The notes below the pieces were generated by a model. That model was not told the origin of the DNA. It worked only from the letters and a program-made list of their open reading frames with translations, and did not search any database. From Limonium bicolor (taxonomy: Eukaryota; Streptophyta; Magnoliopsida; Caryophyllales; Plumbaginaceae): 64,000 nt of DNA. The DNA lies in assembly GCA_023374045.1 (NCBI GenBank), contig CM041776.1:320193925-320257924 (forward strand), given 5' to 3'. Below, piece by piece: positions 39,442 through 51,122 of this stretch; the first letter of the stretch is position 1, and each line of letters begins with the position of its first letter. Both the position numbers and the translations under genes were made by a program.

Positions 39442-40458
39442 TATGTTTACAATAATTAGATTACTGTCTGTTTTATCATTTAGTTTGTTAGGATATTTTT
39501 AGATTGGTTAGTTGTTAGATATTATCTTTAATTTTTATCTTTTTCTTAGTTACCTAGATTACTAACTATTTATTTGTAATCTTTGGATGTTATTTGAGAT
39601 CATCAATAATCATAATTCCAATTTCCTCTCTTCTTCCCTCCTCCCTCTCTGCCATCTATCCTTCTTCTTCCTCCCTTCATTCAGGGTTGAACAACACTTG
39701 CTACACCGACTCTAATCCTCGATCTTGCAATATAAGCCAAAAGCTTATAATGGGAAAGGTTTCTATCCTCCAGTTAAATTTAAAGCACCTAATTCCTTAA
39801 CCTTGGCTTCACAAGGTTCATCCTACTCTGTTATGGTGGCCTAAGTGACTCTAATCCTCAATTTTGCAATATAACCCAAAAACTTATAATGAGAAAGGTT
39901 ACTATCCTCCGGTGAAATTTAAAGCATGAAACTCCCTAACCTTGGCTTCACAAGGCTCATCCTGCTGTGTTATGGTGGCTTGAGTGATATTGATTGGCAC
40001 CTTTGGATGTTTGACAAGCCAGTCAAAAGTATTAGGGTGAAAACTATGGTGACGCTAAAACAGTAGTTGTTGAGTTTATTAAGGGTGGATGGGGTACCTC
40101 TAGCCCCACAAACTCAATACTTTTATAGTACTATTGTTTTTGAATTTGACATTATTTTAATGTTGATCACCCTTATTTTCATCTTAGGTTGATGTCATAA
40201 TTAACTTATGTACATGTCGTTAAGATAATTATGGTCCATATAGTAAATTTCTTCCTTGATTGTCTGTGCATCGACTTATTTCACATACTAAGCAGGCTCG
40301 TCATGTAACTTGACTTCATAATACAAAAGTTGGACTTCAAAATTACGATCATTGCAGAGCAATGACACTAATAAATATTGCAGCTCTTAACTCCCTGAAA
40401 GAATGAGGCCATAATGCCATTAATTATATCTTCCCTATAACCTATTATAAATTGGCCC
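39442..40458. other. Intergenic; possible copia LTR remnant and a 139-bp tandem duplication
   Basis: TGTTAGGATATTTTTAG at 39487 followed by GAGATCATCAATAATCA near 39597 looks like the start and tail of a copia LTR, but no partner or TG...CA pair can be fixed. No gene seen. Confidence 0.35.
39708..39985 (+). repeat. 139-bp tandem duplication
   Basis: Copies at 39708-39846 and 39847-39985 both start GACTCTAATCCTC and include CCTTGGCTTCACAAGG and TATGGTGGC. They differ at roughly 10-15% of sites. In one frame each copy contains an LTLASQGSS-like string, reminiscent of the region before the protease of copia polyproteins, so this may be retroelement debris. Confidence 0.75.
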
Positions 40459-42163
40459 TGCTTTTTTTTTAGTAAACACTTGTAACTTCATTCATTAGTA
40501 CAAATAAACAGGTTTAGAGATTACAAACATATACTCAATGCCTAAGATAAAGGTTTGAATCGAAGGGAACATACTTCCCTTTCCAACTTGAAAGAGATCC
40601 AAAATAAGTAGCTCAAATGATTCACCAACACTAAGTAAACATGAATCAAGCTTAAATCCATAATAGTAGTAAAATAGCTCCTTCTACTGGCAAAGCTACC
40701 AAGTAAAGTGACATCAGCTACACTAAGTCTTCCTTTGTGCACCCAATCATCTAAGAGAGTCTTGCTGGAAGACTCGAGAACTAGCCCATAACACATGCTA
40801 TGGCTACCCATCAAAAAGACAAGCTCCATAGCATTTTAACGAGTTATGATAATAGCTAAAAGCACTTTAACTGTGCTGGTAAAGATCATCATGCGTAATG
40901 GAGGAGCCAGTATTGGAGTAGCAATCTCCCCAAGCGGTCTAGGCCACGAGAAGGTCAAGACTCAAGAATCTTGAAGTAGTCAAAACAACATCCCCCACGC
41001 TGTCTTCATCATCATCCACAGTTGTAAGATCTAAAATCTTTCTAAGAAGAACCCGATCAGTATCGAAACAAATGCAATGGCTACCCACCAAAACGACAAG
41101 CTCCATTGCAATATGAATTGTATATATACTAAACAACTTCACCATATCGGTGTTAGAAATTCTCCAATTGAAATTTAGATCACAACCATCCCAAGCCAAC
41201 CACACTATTTCCCACTCATTTTCATAGCTAATTAATTCTTCTTTCTGAATTATCTTTCCATCTCCAAACAGTCCAACCAACATACTTTGTGACCTCAGAC
41301 TTATAGCAAATCAGTGGGGTAACTTGAACAATAAAGGAACCAACATTAGAGCAAGCCTGGACCAAACCCGAGCTAAAAGTTGTAAAGCCTGAAGAGCCAG
41401 GAACAACTAACAAAAGGGGATGTAGTTATAAACCAAAAACCCAACAAAAGTAGATCCTCCATATAAGGACCAAGACAACACGAGTGCACCGGCACCACTC
41501 AACGTTCAGATCTTGATGCTTAGGAAACATAGTAAAACCTAGATCCATGTTACCCAAGATATAAGATAACCTCACTAACGCAACACTGAAAAACAGAGAA
41601 GAAAACCTGATCAATCAAGGACTGAACACTAGAGAAGATCGGAGACGAGAAAAGGCCCCCCTGAAGAATCGACCGACACAACAACAATAACCAAGACAAA
41701 ACACCCCCAACTGAACCCACTGGACAAGAAGATCGGCAGAGGAGAGCAAACCACAGAACCGTCCACCACCATGACTCGAACTACAGGCAAAGAAAACAGA
41801 ATCGGGACGACCCACCTGCCCGCCTGCTTCTGCCCACAAATCCAACACCGAGCCAAGGGGAAAGATCCACCAAGGATTCAGGCGCGGCCTGAATCTGTAC
41901 CCAACCCTCGCACCCGACAAGCCAAAAGAGAAGGGGACCGGGAAGAATGGCAGGATAAAACCCGACTGATAACGACACTGAAAAACTGCAACCCACATGG
42001 TGGCTCTAGCGACGAATAGGTACTCACTTCTGGAAGGGAGGAGAACAATGGCGTGAAGCCAATCTCACTGTGAGAACAGATGAGAACACCAAAGAGGACG
42101 AGGAAAATCGCCTCTGAAATCGTCTTACACTGGATAGCGATACTGTAGACCTTTTCTAAGACG
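40459..42163 (-). mobile_element. Possible minus-strand retroposon ending in poly(A)
   Basis: Read on the minus strand, this block runs from a GC-richer head (about 42160-41600) to an A-run at 40459-40470 preceded by GAATGAAGTTACAAGTG. It has no intact frame. Two minus-strand frames (40542-40829 and 40939-41283) share a duplicated MELV-x-L-x-GSH segment. No reverse-transcriptase motif and no target duplication were found, so LINE or processed-transcript origin is only a suggestion. Confidence 0.3.
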
Positions 42164-42389
42164 CGTAATATTAATATCCCATAAATTGGACATGTTCGGT
42201 GAATACATGTAATACTACATTTGTAATAAAGGTTAGGTGGTTGTACTATTTGGCAATTTTAATCCCTCATGTTTGATGAAATTCCATACTCTATCCTTGA
42301 GGTCTTAAAAATTACTTTTTTCACTCATTGCGATTTTCCTCCGTTTTACATCCAACAATTTTTTTATTTTTTGTTTAACTTAGGATATG

Positions 42390-42595
42390 TTTATAGGTTA
42401 CCCAAAATTGACAAAATTTTATATGGACGATGCTAAAATGTTATATTTTGATCTAATAATATGTGATCGTGGAACCCAATAATGAAACATGTGAACGTAT
42501 TTTTATTAGGTCTCACATATCACATGTAAACTTATAAATTTTAAATTTAACATTAGACTAAAATATAGTAACAATTTAGAATTGTCCATGAAATA
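42390..42595. mobile_element. Diverged relative of the foldback element at 59497-59899
   Basis: CCAAAATTGACAAAATTTTA, TGGACGATGCTAAA and GTTATATTTTGRTC match the inner arm of the 59.5-kb foldback, followed by a partially inverted copy. No clean ends or target duplication remain. Confidence 0.5.
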
Positions 42596-42599
42596 ATTG

Positions 42600-43161
42600 T
42601 GGTGGGTAATATAATTTTCTGTAACTATTTTTAGCTTACTTAATAAATAGAGAGTAGAAGGGAGTTTATTGCTGTGTAATTGTGTTGGACAGTAGCGTTA
42701 AATCGACCTTCCTTTCTAGTTCTATCCCAGCAGAGAGTTTGGGAAAGCAGTGAAGGATAACGAGGCAGTGAAGTGCTGCGCCCAACGCAATTTCGTTGGA
42801 CAGGACGGACTTTCTGTTGGGTTTACGTTCGTGCGTAACGGGAAAACTTTTAGCAAAACTGGCGTCACGTGGCATGTCGAAACAGAAAAAAGAAGCCAGC
42901 CCACAGAAATACTCATGGATGGTAATTGGTAATATTACAGCACACCACCATGTAGTAAAAAGAAGGTATGAAAATGTTAAATCTTTTATTTATTTACAGC
43001 ATATGTTAAATCCCTGCTGACTAATTAGCATCATGGCAGTAGACTGGACTGGATTCAACAACCAAACTAGTAAAGTAGTACATTTTGAAGAAGAAAAAGG
43101 TAGATTTATCGCCTATCATCTTCAACATTATAAAAAGTTATCACATTAATTAATTAAATTT
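42600..43161. other. Intergenic, no gene identified
   Basis: A frame at 42750-42932 has no domain. A locally GC-rich segment (42720-42910) is unexplained. Confidence 0.4.
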
Positions 43162-43714
43162 TTATCCTTCAAGGTTTCGGAATGAGTTCTTCCTTGCGGA
43201 TGCTAAAACGGTTTTGTCTGCAACAATGAAATACGCAGCTCCAGCTGCAGTCGAGATTATAAGTGCTTGTGCGGTGTAGTTGAGATGAGCTCTTGCCCAT
43301 GGTAGCATCCTCACGCTAGCCATCTGAAAAATTAACCAAATTAATATGGTGTTAATTAGTTAAGTAAACGACGGGATGATGTGCCGTTTCATGTGACTGA
43401 TATGGAAGGTGATAAATGACTTACGGTTGGAATCGCGGTTGCAATCCCGGCTATAATTGCTGCTTTAGCTCCGGCAACAACACCGTCTGTTGTTTTAATT
43501 TTCAACAAGGAAGGAGGAAATTAGTTACAATTAATAATACAGTTATAAAAAAGTAAACTAGAATTTTTTAACAAGAAGTAACTGCAGAAGAGAAATTATT
43601 ATTATTACCATGGGAGCACTGTTTCGCGTTGGCTAGACTTTGATCATAAGCAGTCATTTTGTTGTTGGATGTCTCCAGTGGTGACTCTGCCGTCATCATT
43701 TTCTTAATCGCCAT
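43162..43714 (-). CDS. ENOD93: Early nodulin 93-like small membrane protein
   Basis: Three short exons (43609-43714, 43425-43486, 43323-43162) with matching phases encode 109 aa, the usual family length; none is long enough to show as a large single frame. The N-terminus MAIKKMMTAESPLETSNNKM is polar. The conserved core GVVAGAKAAIIAGIATAIPT, MASVRMLPWARAHLN and YTAQALIISTAAGAAYFIVA matches ENOD93, giving two hydrophobic segments. ENOD93-like proteins occur in all land plants and have been linked to nitrogen use and mitochondria; the biochemical role is not settled. The second Met within exon 1 (MTAYDQS) is an alternative start. The TATA box is 121 bp upstream. Confidence 0.92.
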
Positions 43715-43834
43715 GTTAATCAGATGACTGACTCACACACACTAATATATAATTAATTTGGCTTAGTTAAGATGATATTTAAGAAGAAGAAGAATGAGGT
43801 GATGGAGTGAGCTTAGCTAGGTTGGAGGGTTTGG

Positions 43835-43843
43835 TATTTATAG
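43835..43843 (-). promoter_or_regulatory. TATA box of the ENOD93-like gene
   Basis: CTATAAATA on the minus strand, 121 bp before the ATG. Confidence 0.65.
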
Positions 43844-43849
43844 AAGAGA

Positions 43850-45039
43850 TTGATATAACACACTTAACTAACAGTGGGATCCCCGATGAGAAGAAGAGAG
43901 TTGTTGGGAAAATGTGTTGAGAGAGAAAGAGAGGCGGTGTTGATGGTTTTGTTTTGAGGTTGAAATCTGGAGAATACTGCTGCTGCTGCTGGTTCATGTC
44001 GTCCATCTCTCTATGCAGTATATGGTGAATGCACTTTTCCTCCCTCATGTCACGCCAAAGCCCACCGATTAGCTAGATTACTAGTTTTTTCCCATCATAA
44101 AGGACGATATAGATATTGAAAATGTAACAGAAACCCAACAGTTTAATTAACTTCCATTTTCATATATATATATCAATTATTTTCTTTCAACTTTTTTCTA
44201 ACTTGAGCCGAAAACTCACACCAACTTTTAGTTTTGGTTTTGTTGGGGCCTAATTAACAGCTCAAGCAGGTGTACATATGTTTTTCTTTTTTTTTTCGAA
44301 AATATGGTTTACGTATGTTTGTGTTAGGTGCAACCAACCTACACTATACCTATATATATATATAAAGAAAATTAATCAACTACTACAACTTCTCGATCGT
44401 TTACACTTCCTTTCAATTATCCTCCACTATTAAAAATATCAATCTGTAAATGATATTTCCTACCTAAGTAATACAGCTTAAGTTGTAAACCTAATTAATC
44501 ACATGGCCAGACAATAGGTTGATGCATGTATCCTAATTAAGTTCGATTGGATTCTGAATTCCTAAAATTACCCCTATAGTCATCAAGTATAGTTCTTCAG
44601 TCGGCCTTTCCTTTTCTGATTAGGCCTATATATTATGGGTGCTTGACATGATCAGATCCTATTCTTTTGTCTAGCTGAATTGAAAGTTGATATTAATCAG
44701 CTAAAATTAGAAAAATTAAAAAAATAATAATTAATATGACAATTAAATATATATGATATATAAAGAGAATAAATTAATTGATAAAATAAATTAATTTATA
44801 ATATTGACAAAGTAAACAGGCCTATGTTTGTTGTCTTGGTCAGGTGACGGGTAGCAGTGGGCGGCACTGATTCAAAAAATCTGGGGTGTCCCCTCTCTCT
44901 CTCTCTATATTATCCGTTCAGATAACCCATACATACACCAAAAAAATACATTTACACACATACCTACGTTACAAATGAAACAGAAACTTGTCCTTTATTG
45001 AGCTTATAATTAATTCTACTGTGTCATTTCCGTACACTT
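43850..45039. other. Intergenic; short TA and CT microsatellites
   Basis: AT-rich DNA with a (TA)n run at about 44163-44172 and 44350-44363 and a (CT)n run at 44894-44907. No gene seen. Confidence 0.55.
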
Positions 45040-45582
45040 CTATTTTCGCACCTCTTTAATGATCGTTTTATCTCTCTGGAAAACTATGGGCAGGCAGGCG
45101 CCGGGTAAAGGTAGAGGTAGTCTTTCCTTTTCTTCAGAAAAACCAACAAAAATAGACTCAGCTGCAAAATACCTCCCACGTGCACTGTTTTCCCCCACCC
45201 CACGTATCAATTCAATAACCCATCTCAATTCCATGGAATTTTTTTTTTTTTGAAAAGCATTATATATTATATTATATATAAGAAGGTTTAGATGTAAATT
45301 GACATCATATATACCATGTGTTAAATTCTCTAACCAGCAATCTATACATGTCTTTTTAGAATAGAGTTTGTTGGATTGTCTTCTTATTCTTGACAGTGAG
45401 AACTCACTATCATCATGTCCACTGCCATCGGCACCATCGTTGGTGCTAGCGATACAACCGTTGTAATCGGTGTCGTCTGCTACGCAGATTTCATTAATAG
45501 TCATCGGCTCCATGGAGCAAAAATCAGACTCCTTTGCTCTTGTAATAACATAGAAGATTGAAGTTTTGTTTACATAACCCAT
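45040..45582 (-). CDS. Uncharacterised open frame, 180 codons, doubtful
   Basis: I do not recognise this frame. It starts MGYVNKTSIFYVITRAKESD, has an acidic Asp/Gly-rich patch (CVADDTDYNGCIASTNDGAD) and then a stretch translated from AT-rich sequence that looks like intron. The first about 85 codons could be a real exon and the remainder read-through, or the whole may be chance. No domain, signal peptide or neighbour supports it. Confidence 0.2.
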   Translation of the reverse strand: MGYVNKTSIFYVITRAKESDFCSMEPMTINEICVADDTDYNGCIASTNDGADGSGHDDSEFSLSRIRRQSNKLYSKKTCIDCWLENLTHGIYDVNLHLNLLIYNIIYNAFQKKKNSMELRWVIELIRGVGENSARGRYFAAESIFVGFSEEKERLPLPLPGACLPIVFQRDKTIIKEVRK

Positions 45583-47102
45583 CTAAAACCCACAAAAGCA
45601 ACAAAACTAAAAAACAAATTATAGACAACAAGAAACTCCCCAAAATGGAGAAAAGCCAAGAAACTAAAGACTATTATTATTAAAGAGAACTTTTAGAGAC
45701 TAAATATAGAACTACTAAACCAAAATATGAGAACAAAAAGAAAACTAGAACCGGAAGAAGAGGAGAGACGAGTGAGTGTTTTCTCCCTCATAAAGTACAT
45801 TGTGCTTCACTTATTTTCTTGGTTTTGCGTGTGAAAGAATATAAGCCACCAATTCCATGGCATTGGAAACACACTTCGTTGATTTCCTTACTTTTCGTGT
45901 TACGATATATTATTACTTATATAGATATACATTATACTTGAATGGTGTCACCTTCGACCTTAATTTTTTATTATCACGACCATCGACATTCATCAATTAC
46001 TATTTTTAGGTGCTGGTGGGACAAATACTATTGGACAATCAATTATACGGTTAAAGATTGTTACAGTTAATAAACTAATTATTATAAAATTATATATATA
46101 TATTACTATAAAATGTGTGAAAACCGAATTACTGGTGCGGTGGCGCAACATAGTTAAAGACATCTGTTATCTACATGACATGATCAGCGTATGGAGAAAA
46201 ATATCTCTGCTCAATCAGGTCCACTGCCTGGCCTCAAACGGCTAAACCCTGCAACCTTTCCTTCTTCCCGTGTCAACTCAAGTCGCTATCCATTTTTTTT
46301 TTTTTCCGTTTCGCAAAAAGTTAGTATTATTTATCAATCGGCTAGCTTATCCAGAGACCCACCCAGATAACAATTCATTGTTTAAACAAGGTGTGGGGTA
46401 TCAACTGGTCCAGTGCACAACATTATCTATGATTACCCCTCAAGATTCGTAAGATTCCAATCTAAGCTTTGGTATATGAACTTTGCCGTTGTTATTAGTC
46501 AGGACTGAAAATGAAATGATATGTTTCCAATTCCCCGATCGAGTAATCATCAAAATTCTAATCTTGAGGATTGCAATGGGCCCAAATCCTAAGTTGGGCT
46601 TTTTGAATCTTTGATTTTATATGTTATGTCATCACTAAACCGAAGCTTGTGGGGTGAGTGAAACACACCTATATATACTCCCAATCAAAAGATGCATAAT
46701 GGTATGATGAAGTTGCCGGAAAATACACCAGAAAAGTGATGAGGTACGTACTAATCGATGGGGGCATTCCAGGGTTCCAATCAGGGACAGTATACTTACT
46801 ATATATATATATATATATATTGGAAGAGGAACGCACGACTTGCTTTAATCTTAAGTTCAAAGATGACCACCATTCTCGACAATCGAGATATGGGCAAGCG
46901 GTTGTCAATTGCAAAGCTTCGAAACAGTGAAGATCCCGACTTGAAATGGTGTGTCATAAGACAAACAAGATACTCAATTCAGTACCGAGGGACTACAACC
47001 CATAATAAAAAAGAAATATTTAAAATTTCATGATCCCCGAGTCGACAAGATATTCAAAAGAAAATAGTGGCAATCCAAGAGCTAAATCGAAAATATTTAA
47101 CA
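45583..47102. other. Intergenic with (AT)n microsatellite
   Basis: A pure (AT)n run lies at 46800-46820. Short frames around 46669-47033 are shadows of this repeat. No gene seen. Confidence 0.5.
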
Positions 47103-47104
47103 TA

Positions 47105-47342
47105 CTCCCTCCGTCCTGAATTGACCGTCTTGTTTGTTTTATTGCACGTTTTTCCACTTTAATATTAAGCATATAAGATAAAATAATTTTATAAAACTAA
47201 ATTTTGTAACATATAGTTTATCATGTAAGGAATCATATGTAAAACTTAATTTTTCAAAATTAATTTATCTTATATGTTAAAAATTGAAGTCAAATGACAT
47301 GTCCAAATAGTAAACAGGACGGTCAATTCAGGACGGAGGGAG
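47105..47342. mobile_element. Stowaway MITE, 238 bp
   Basis: Ends CTCCCTCCGTCCTGAATTG and the reverse complement at the right edge, flanked by TA duplications (47103-47104 and 47343-47344). This is the Tc1/mariner-derived Stowaway signature. The interior is AT-rich and non-coding. Confidence 0.95.
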
Positions 47343-47344
47343 TA

Positions 47345-49110
47345 TTAGCACAAGGGAGATAGGAGAAATGAGCGTCGTTTGGGGAGTCTTATGGGATTTT
47401 AGTTTGTCTCGTGGTGGAAGGTGACAGTGGTAGAAAATTGACAATGGGTTTGTTTAGTGACAATTGTTCTAGTACCTAGTTGCTAGAATAAAACATCTGC
47501 CGTAAGAAAAATAATTCAAAAAGCTAGCAGTACAATACATTACGAATGGAACCATTAATGTTTGGCTTGTCTTAAGGTGGTTGAGCTGATGGTGATGCAC
47601 CTCTGTTGTCCAAGACCAATAATTAACATGCAAAGTGGTATCCACTTCCCTTCCTTGAGATGTAGCTTCTGTAGATTGCGGAGGGTCAGGGTCAGTACCC
47701 CAATACAAGTTCATCTCCAAAATTCACCCCTTATGTCACCATGACGTAGACGATAAAACAAATATATGAGATTGTTAGAGTTGTAAACTCTAGAAACCCG
47801 ACCTAAAAACTCGTCCAAACTAATCTAATTAAACCTAAAAAGTTAATCTGTAAAAATTTTATTTGACTTGATTCAACGGTTATCTAACATTTAGTATTAC
47901 CCACTTATCTGAGTTCCAAAACATAACCAAATCAACCTCTACAAACACTGAAACTAAAACCTACCCAACAATGCACTCTATATTTTACTCAACAATTATT
48001 ACTCGACTTCATTCATCCGGTTAACAAATTAAATATTTATTATCCATGTGAAATTCATATCTTGAAAAACAAATAATTGGTAGATATATAATAATAGTCA
48101 TATTTTTTTATATACTTTTAATTTATTTTTAAAGTTAAGATAACAAGTTTCATCGAATTAATTGAATTAACCAAATGAAATCTTGCATGTAAATTCAACT
48201 TTGAGCTTCAACTCACAATTAAAAATAAACTTACCTTTTATAAATATTAGTAAAACTCAACTTTGGTTAATAAAATTAAATGTTAAAAAATTAACTAACT
48301 TGAAAAATCAAAATATGAACTGATCAAAATGCGAATGGGGCTTTACTACTTTGATCGAAGTAATTGAGGTCTACCAAAACATGAGGGAGAAAAAAAATGT
48401 CATTCTGGTAAGTTCTTAATGGGATATTTATGGTATTGATAGAACTTTACAATAACACTTGGTTCATGTGTTAGAGTGTCTTATATATAGTTAGATGTAT
48501 TTAACTTTTATTTGTCATTGTCACTAGTCATTAGGTTATTTGTTTTTTATTTTTATTTTGGGGCCTATAATATCATAGAAGAGTTTCATATCGAAGTGAA
48601 GCAAATGCCTATACTCTAATTATCTGAGATTAATCTCAATACCAAGCAAGCCCAAATAATTTTCCAGGTCATGATAGGGAATGGTGATAATGAGAAAGAG
48701 AAGGCAACTAATTTAAAACATTTTTGTGCCAAACACGGTAATTAGAAAGAAAAAAAAAAGTAAGTATAAGTTATAGGTTTATAATATTAATTTTTTGATA
48801 AAGCTCAAATAAAACATAGCATACATAAAATTTTTTACAACTAAAATAACTATTAAAAGTTATAGTAGTGACCAAATTGATATGTAATAGGTTTTTTTTT
48901 AAACTAGGAAGTCTTATATATATTTTCCTGACCGTTATAGTATGTTAAGAGATTTTAGAAGAATTAATTCTGATATTTTCAAATTTTTTTTGAAGAATGA
49001 TATTTTCGTTTGGTTTTTGCTGAAAACAAATAAGGAAATGAGGATTTTACGATCTTTGGTCTTAAACGTATAACGACACTATATAAGCTGGTCAGGTAGC
49101 ATGCTTAATT
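47345..49110. other. Intergenic, no gene seen
   Basis: 47780-48010 is rich in AACCCGACCTA/ACCTAAA-type motifs, possibly the edge of another old hAT element, but ends could not be fixed. The rest is AT-rich. Confidence 0.45.
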
Positions 49111-50110
49111 ACATGAAAGACATTTTTTTAAACAAAACTTCCATTGCCTTAATAAACCATTACATAAGTACAAGAGTAAGCGATTCAACTAACGTAGCGG
49201 TGGAGACAACCGGTTGATAGAAGAAGGTATTGAAAGATTTCTCAAAACCACAAACAAACCTTGCAATGTCGATTTTACGGAAACGGGAGAAACCCCTGAT
49301 GGAAGAAGGTTACAGACTCATACCCCGAACTCTAACTCACTCTACAGGACTTAGTCTTAAACCCTTGACTTGACCACACCTCCTAACGGTAAATAACATG
49401 GTCAACTAACTCACATCTAACAGAAGTAGTCAACAGAGACGGAAACCGTTAATAACAAAACACATACTTAGCAGTTTCTAATTCTAACAAGTATTGAGGG
49501 CACTAACCTTCGAAACTAACTTGGGTACAAGCCCAGCTAAACATAGCCATGACCAAACACCCGCGATATAATAGGGACAACCAAACTAATCACTACTAGC
49601 GATTATCCAAAATACAAAGGGATCATCCACATGATCATCACCCGATCAAAATAAAAAAGCAAGTAAAACAAACAAAATGGGATGAGTGTCGTCGAACCAT
49701 GCACATGATACGAGTGTTGTCAATTAGAGAATATAGTGGTTGACAACTGTAGGCAAACGAAGCCCCCTGTTGATGGTTGTCACCACACCATGATACATTG
49801 CATGCACTGAACGGGATGTGCACAACTCTACAATGCCCGGTAAATGGTTATAGTAGCTCCAAGCAATCGTACTGGTTGATTCGCGAATGCAGTGCATACC
49901 ATGCCCCCGCTTATGCTGCGTGCTTGGCTCGTGTGCGGATTTCACTGCAAATGTCTTCCCCAGCTTCTTCTTCATCGTGAGGAGGTGAGGCCGATGCCAA
50001 ACATGCCTCTATCATTCCAGCAACCAGATAGCGCAGTGACAGCTCGCCAACCTACTTACCAACCGATTCACAAAGACTAGCGAAGAACAGGGACGATGGC
50101 ACAGAAGCAG
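49111..50110 (-). mobile_element. Possible minus-strand retroposon with poly(A) at 49123
   Basis: A GC-richer block inside AT-rich DNA. On the minus strand it ends ...GGCAATGGAAGTTTTGTTTAA with an A-run, a layout similar to 40459-42163. No protein motif or target duplication found. Confidence 0.22.
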
Positions 50111-51122
50111 AGCTGCTGTATGGGTGTTGCACCGAGCTTCTACCTTCCATGCGATTAGATTTGTCCACTCTGAGAGTAAAAAAGGCCTACAACCAGACAA
50201 AAGCATGTCTATCTCTATGGGAGATTGTAGAACGGGACCATATGTAGAGAGGATTATGTTTACGGAAAGACAAAATAAGAGCAAAAAGAAAGATGAAAAG
50301 CAAGATGTAAGAAGGGGACCATCTGATTTGTGTATTGTGGTTTGTCGTGAATTCTCTTTCATAAATTCTTTTTGTTTTTTTTTTTTTGTCAGTGGAAGTT
50401 CATCAACATTTTGATTCAAATGAGGGTAAATCTGGTAAGAAACAATTAAACTAGTGTTAAATCTTTTCTCTCGTCTTTTTTTTTTTTTTGATATTAAGGA
50501 ACGTTGCACCAAAAACAAATTTTATTTGTTCTATCACTGTAACAATAATAAAAAAAAGTTCATAGTAGAATAATAAAGTAAAAAAGAGTAGTTTGACATT
50601 ATATAATTGAATGATCGGAGTAATACGAGATAGGATTTTGAATTTTGACATTTTGTTTATCATGTTAAAGAGTATTAACAATTAAGGAAAGATTTAAGAA
50701 TTTTTCTTTAAAATAAATTTGGATAATTCGGTTAATCAAATTTTACAAGGTTAAAACCAAAATCCAAACCGAATTATAATTCGGATATCCGAATAACCAA
50801 AATTTTAAACTCGGTTTTAAAATTCGGTAAAAAATCCAAAAAGAAAAAAAAAATCGGTTAATTTAGACTTTGGATAAATGCAAATTATCCAATCGGAGGA
50901 TTTTGTGAATGTATGACTCAGTCAACATGAAAACTAATGAAGTATAAATATGTAAATGTCTAAAAAGAAAGCAAAGAAAAATCTTACCAACCGCTAGATT
51001 TCTTCTATATTAGCCTAATATTTTTATGGATTTATGATTACGAAAATGAGTATAACTGGTCTATCTTCTTTGAGCAATTAAAGTACTATTAAACATACAC
51101 AAAAGCAAACACCTCCTTCACT
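50111..51122. other. Intergenic with an ATTCGG-rich patch
   Basis: 50715-50870 has repeated AATTCGG/CCGAATT motifs in both orientations, possibly hAT debris. T-runs at 50377-50388 and 50479-50489. No gene seen. Confidence 0.45.

Noticed and set aside
47769..48010. Another hAT element suggested by AACCCGACCTA motifs
   Set aside because: No terminal inverted repeat and no 8-bp duplication could be found, so it is noted only as a motif-rich patch.
50012..50518. 168-codon minus-strand frame
   Set aside because: No family match; it crosses T-runs and changes composition along its length; looks like chance.
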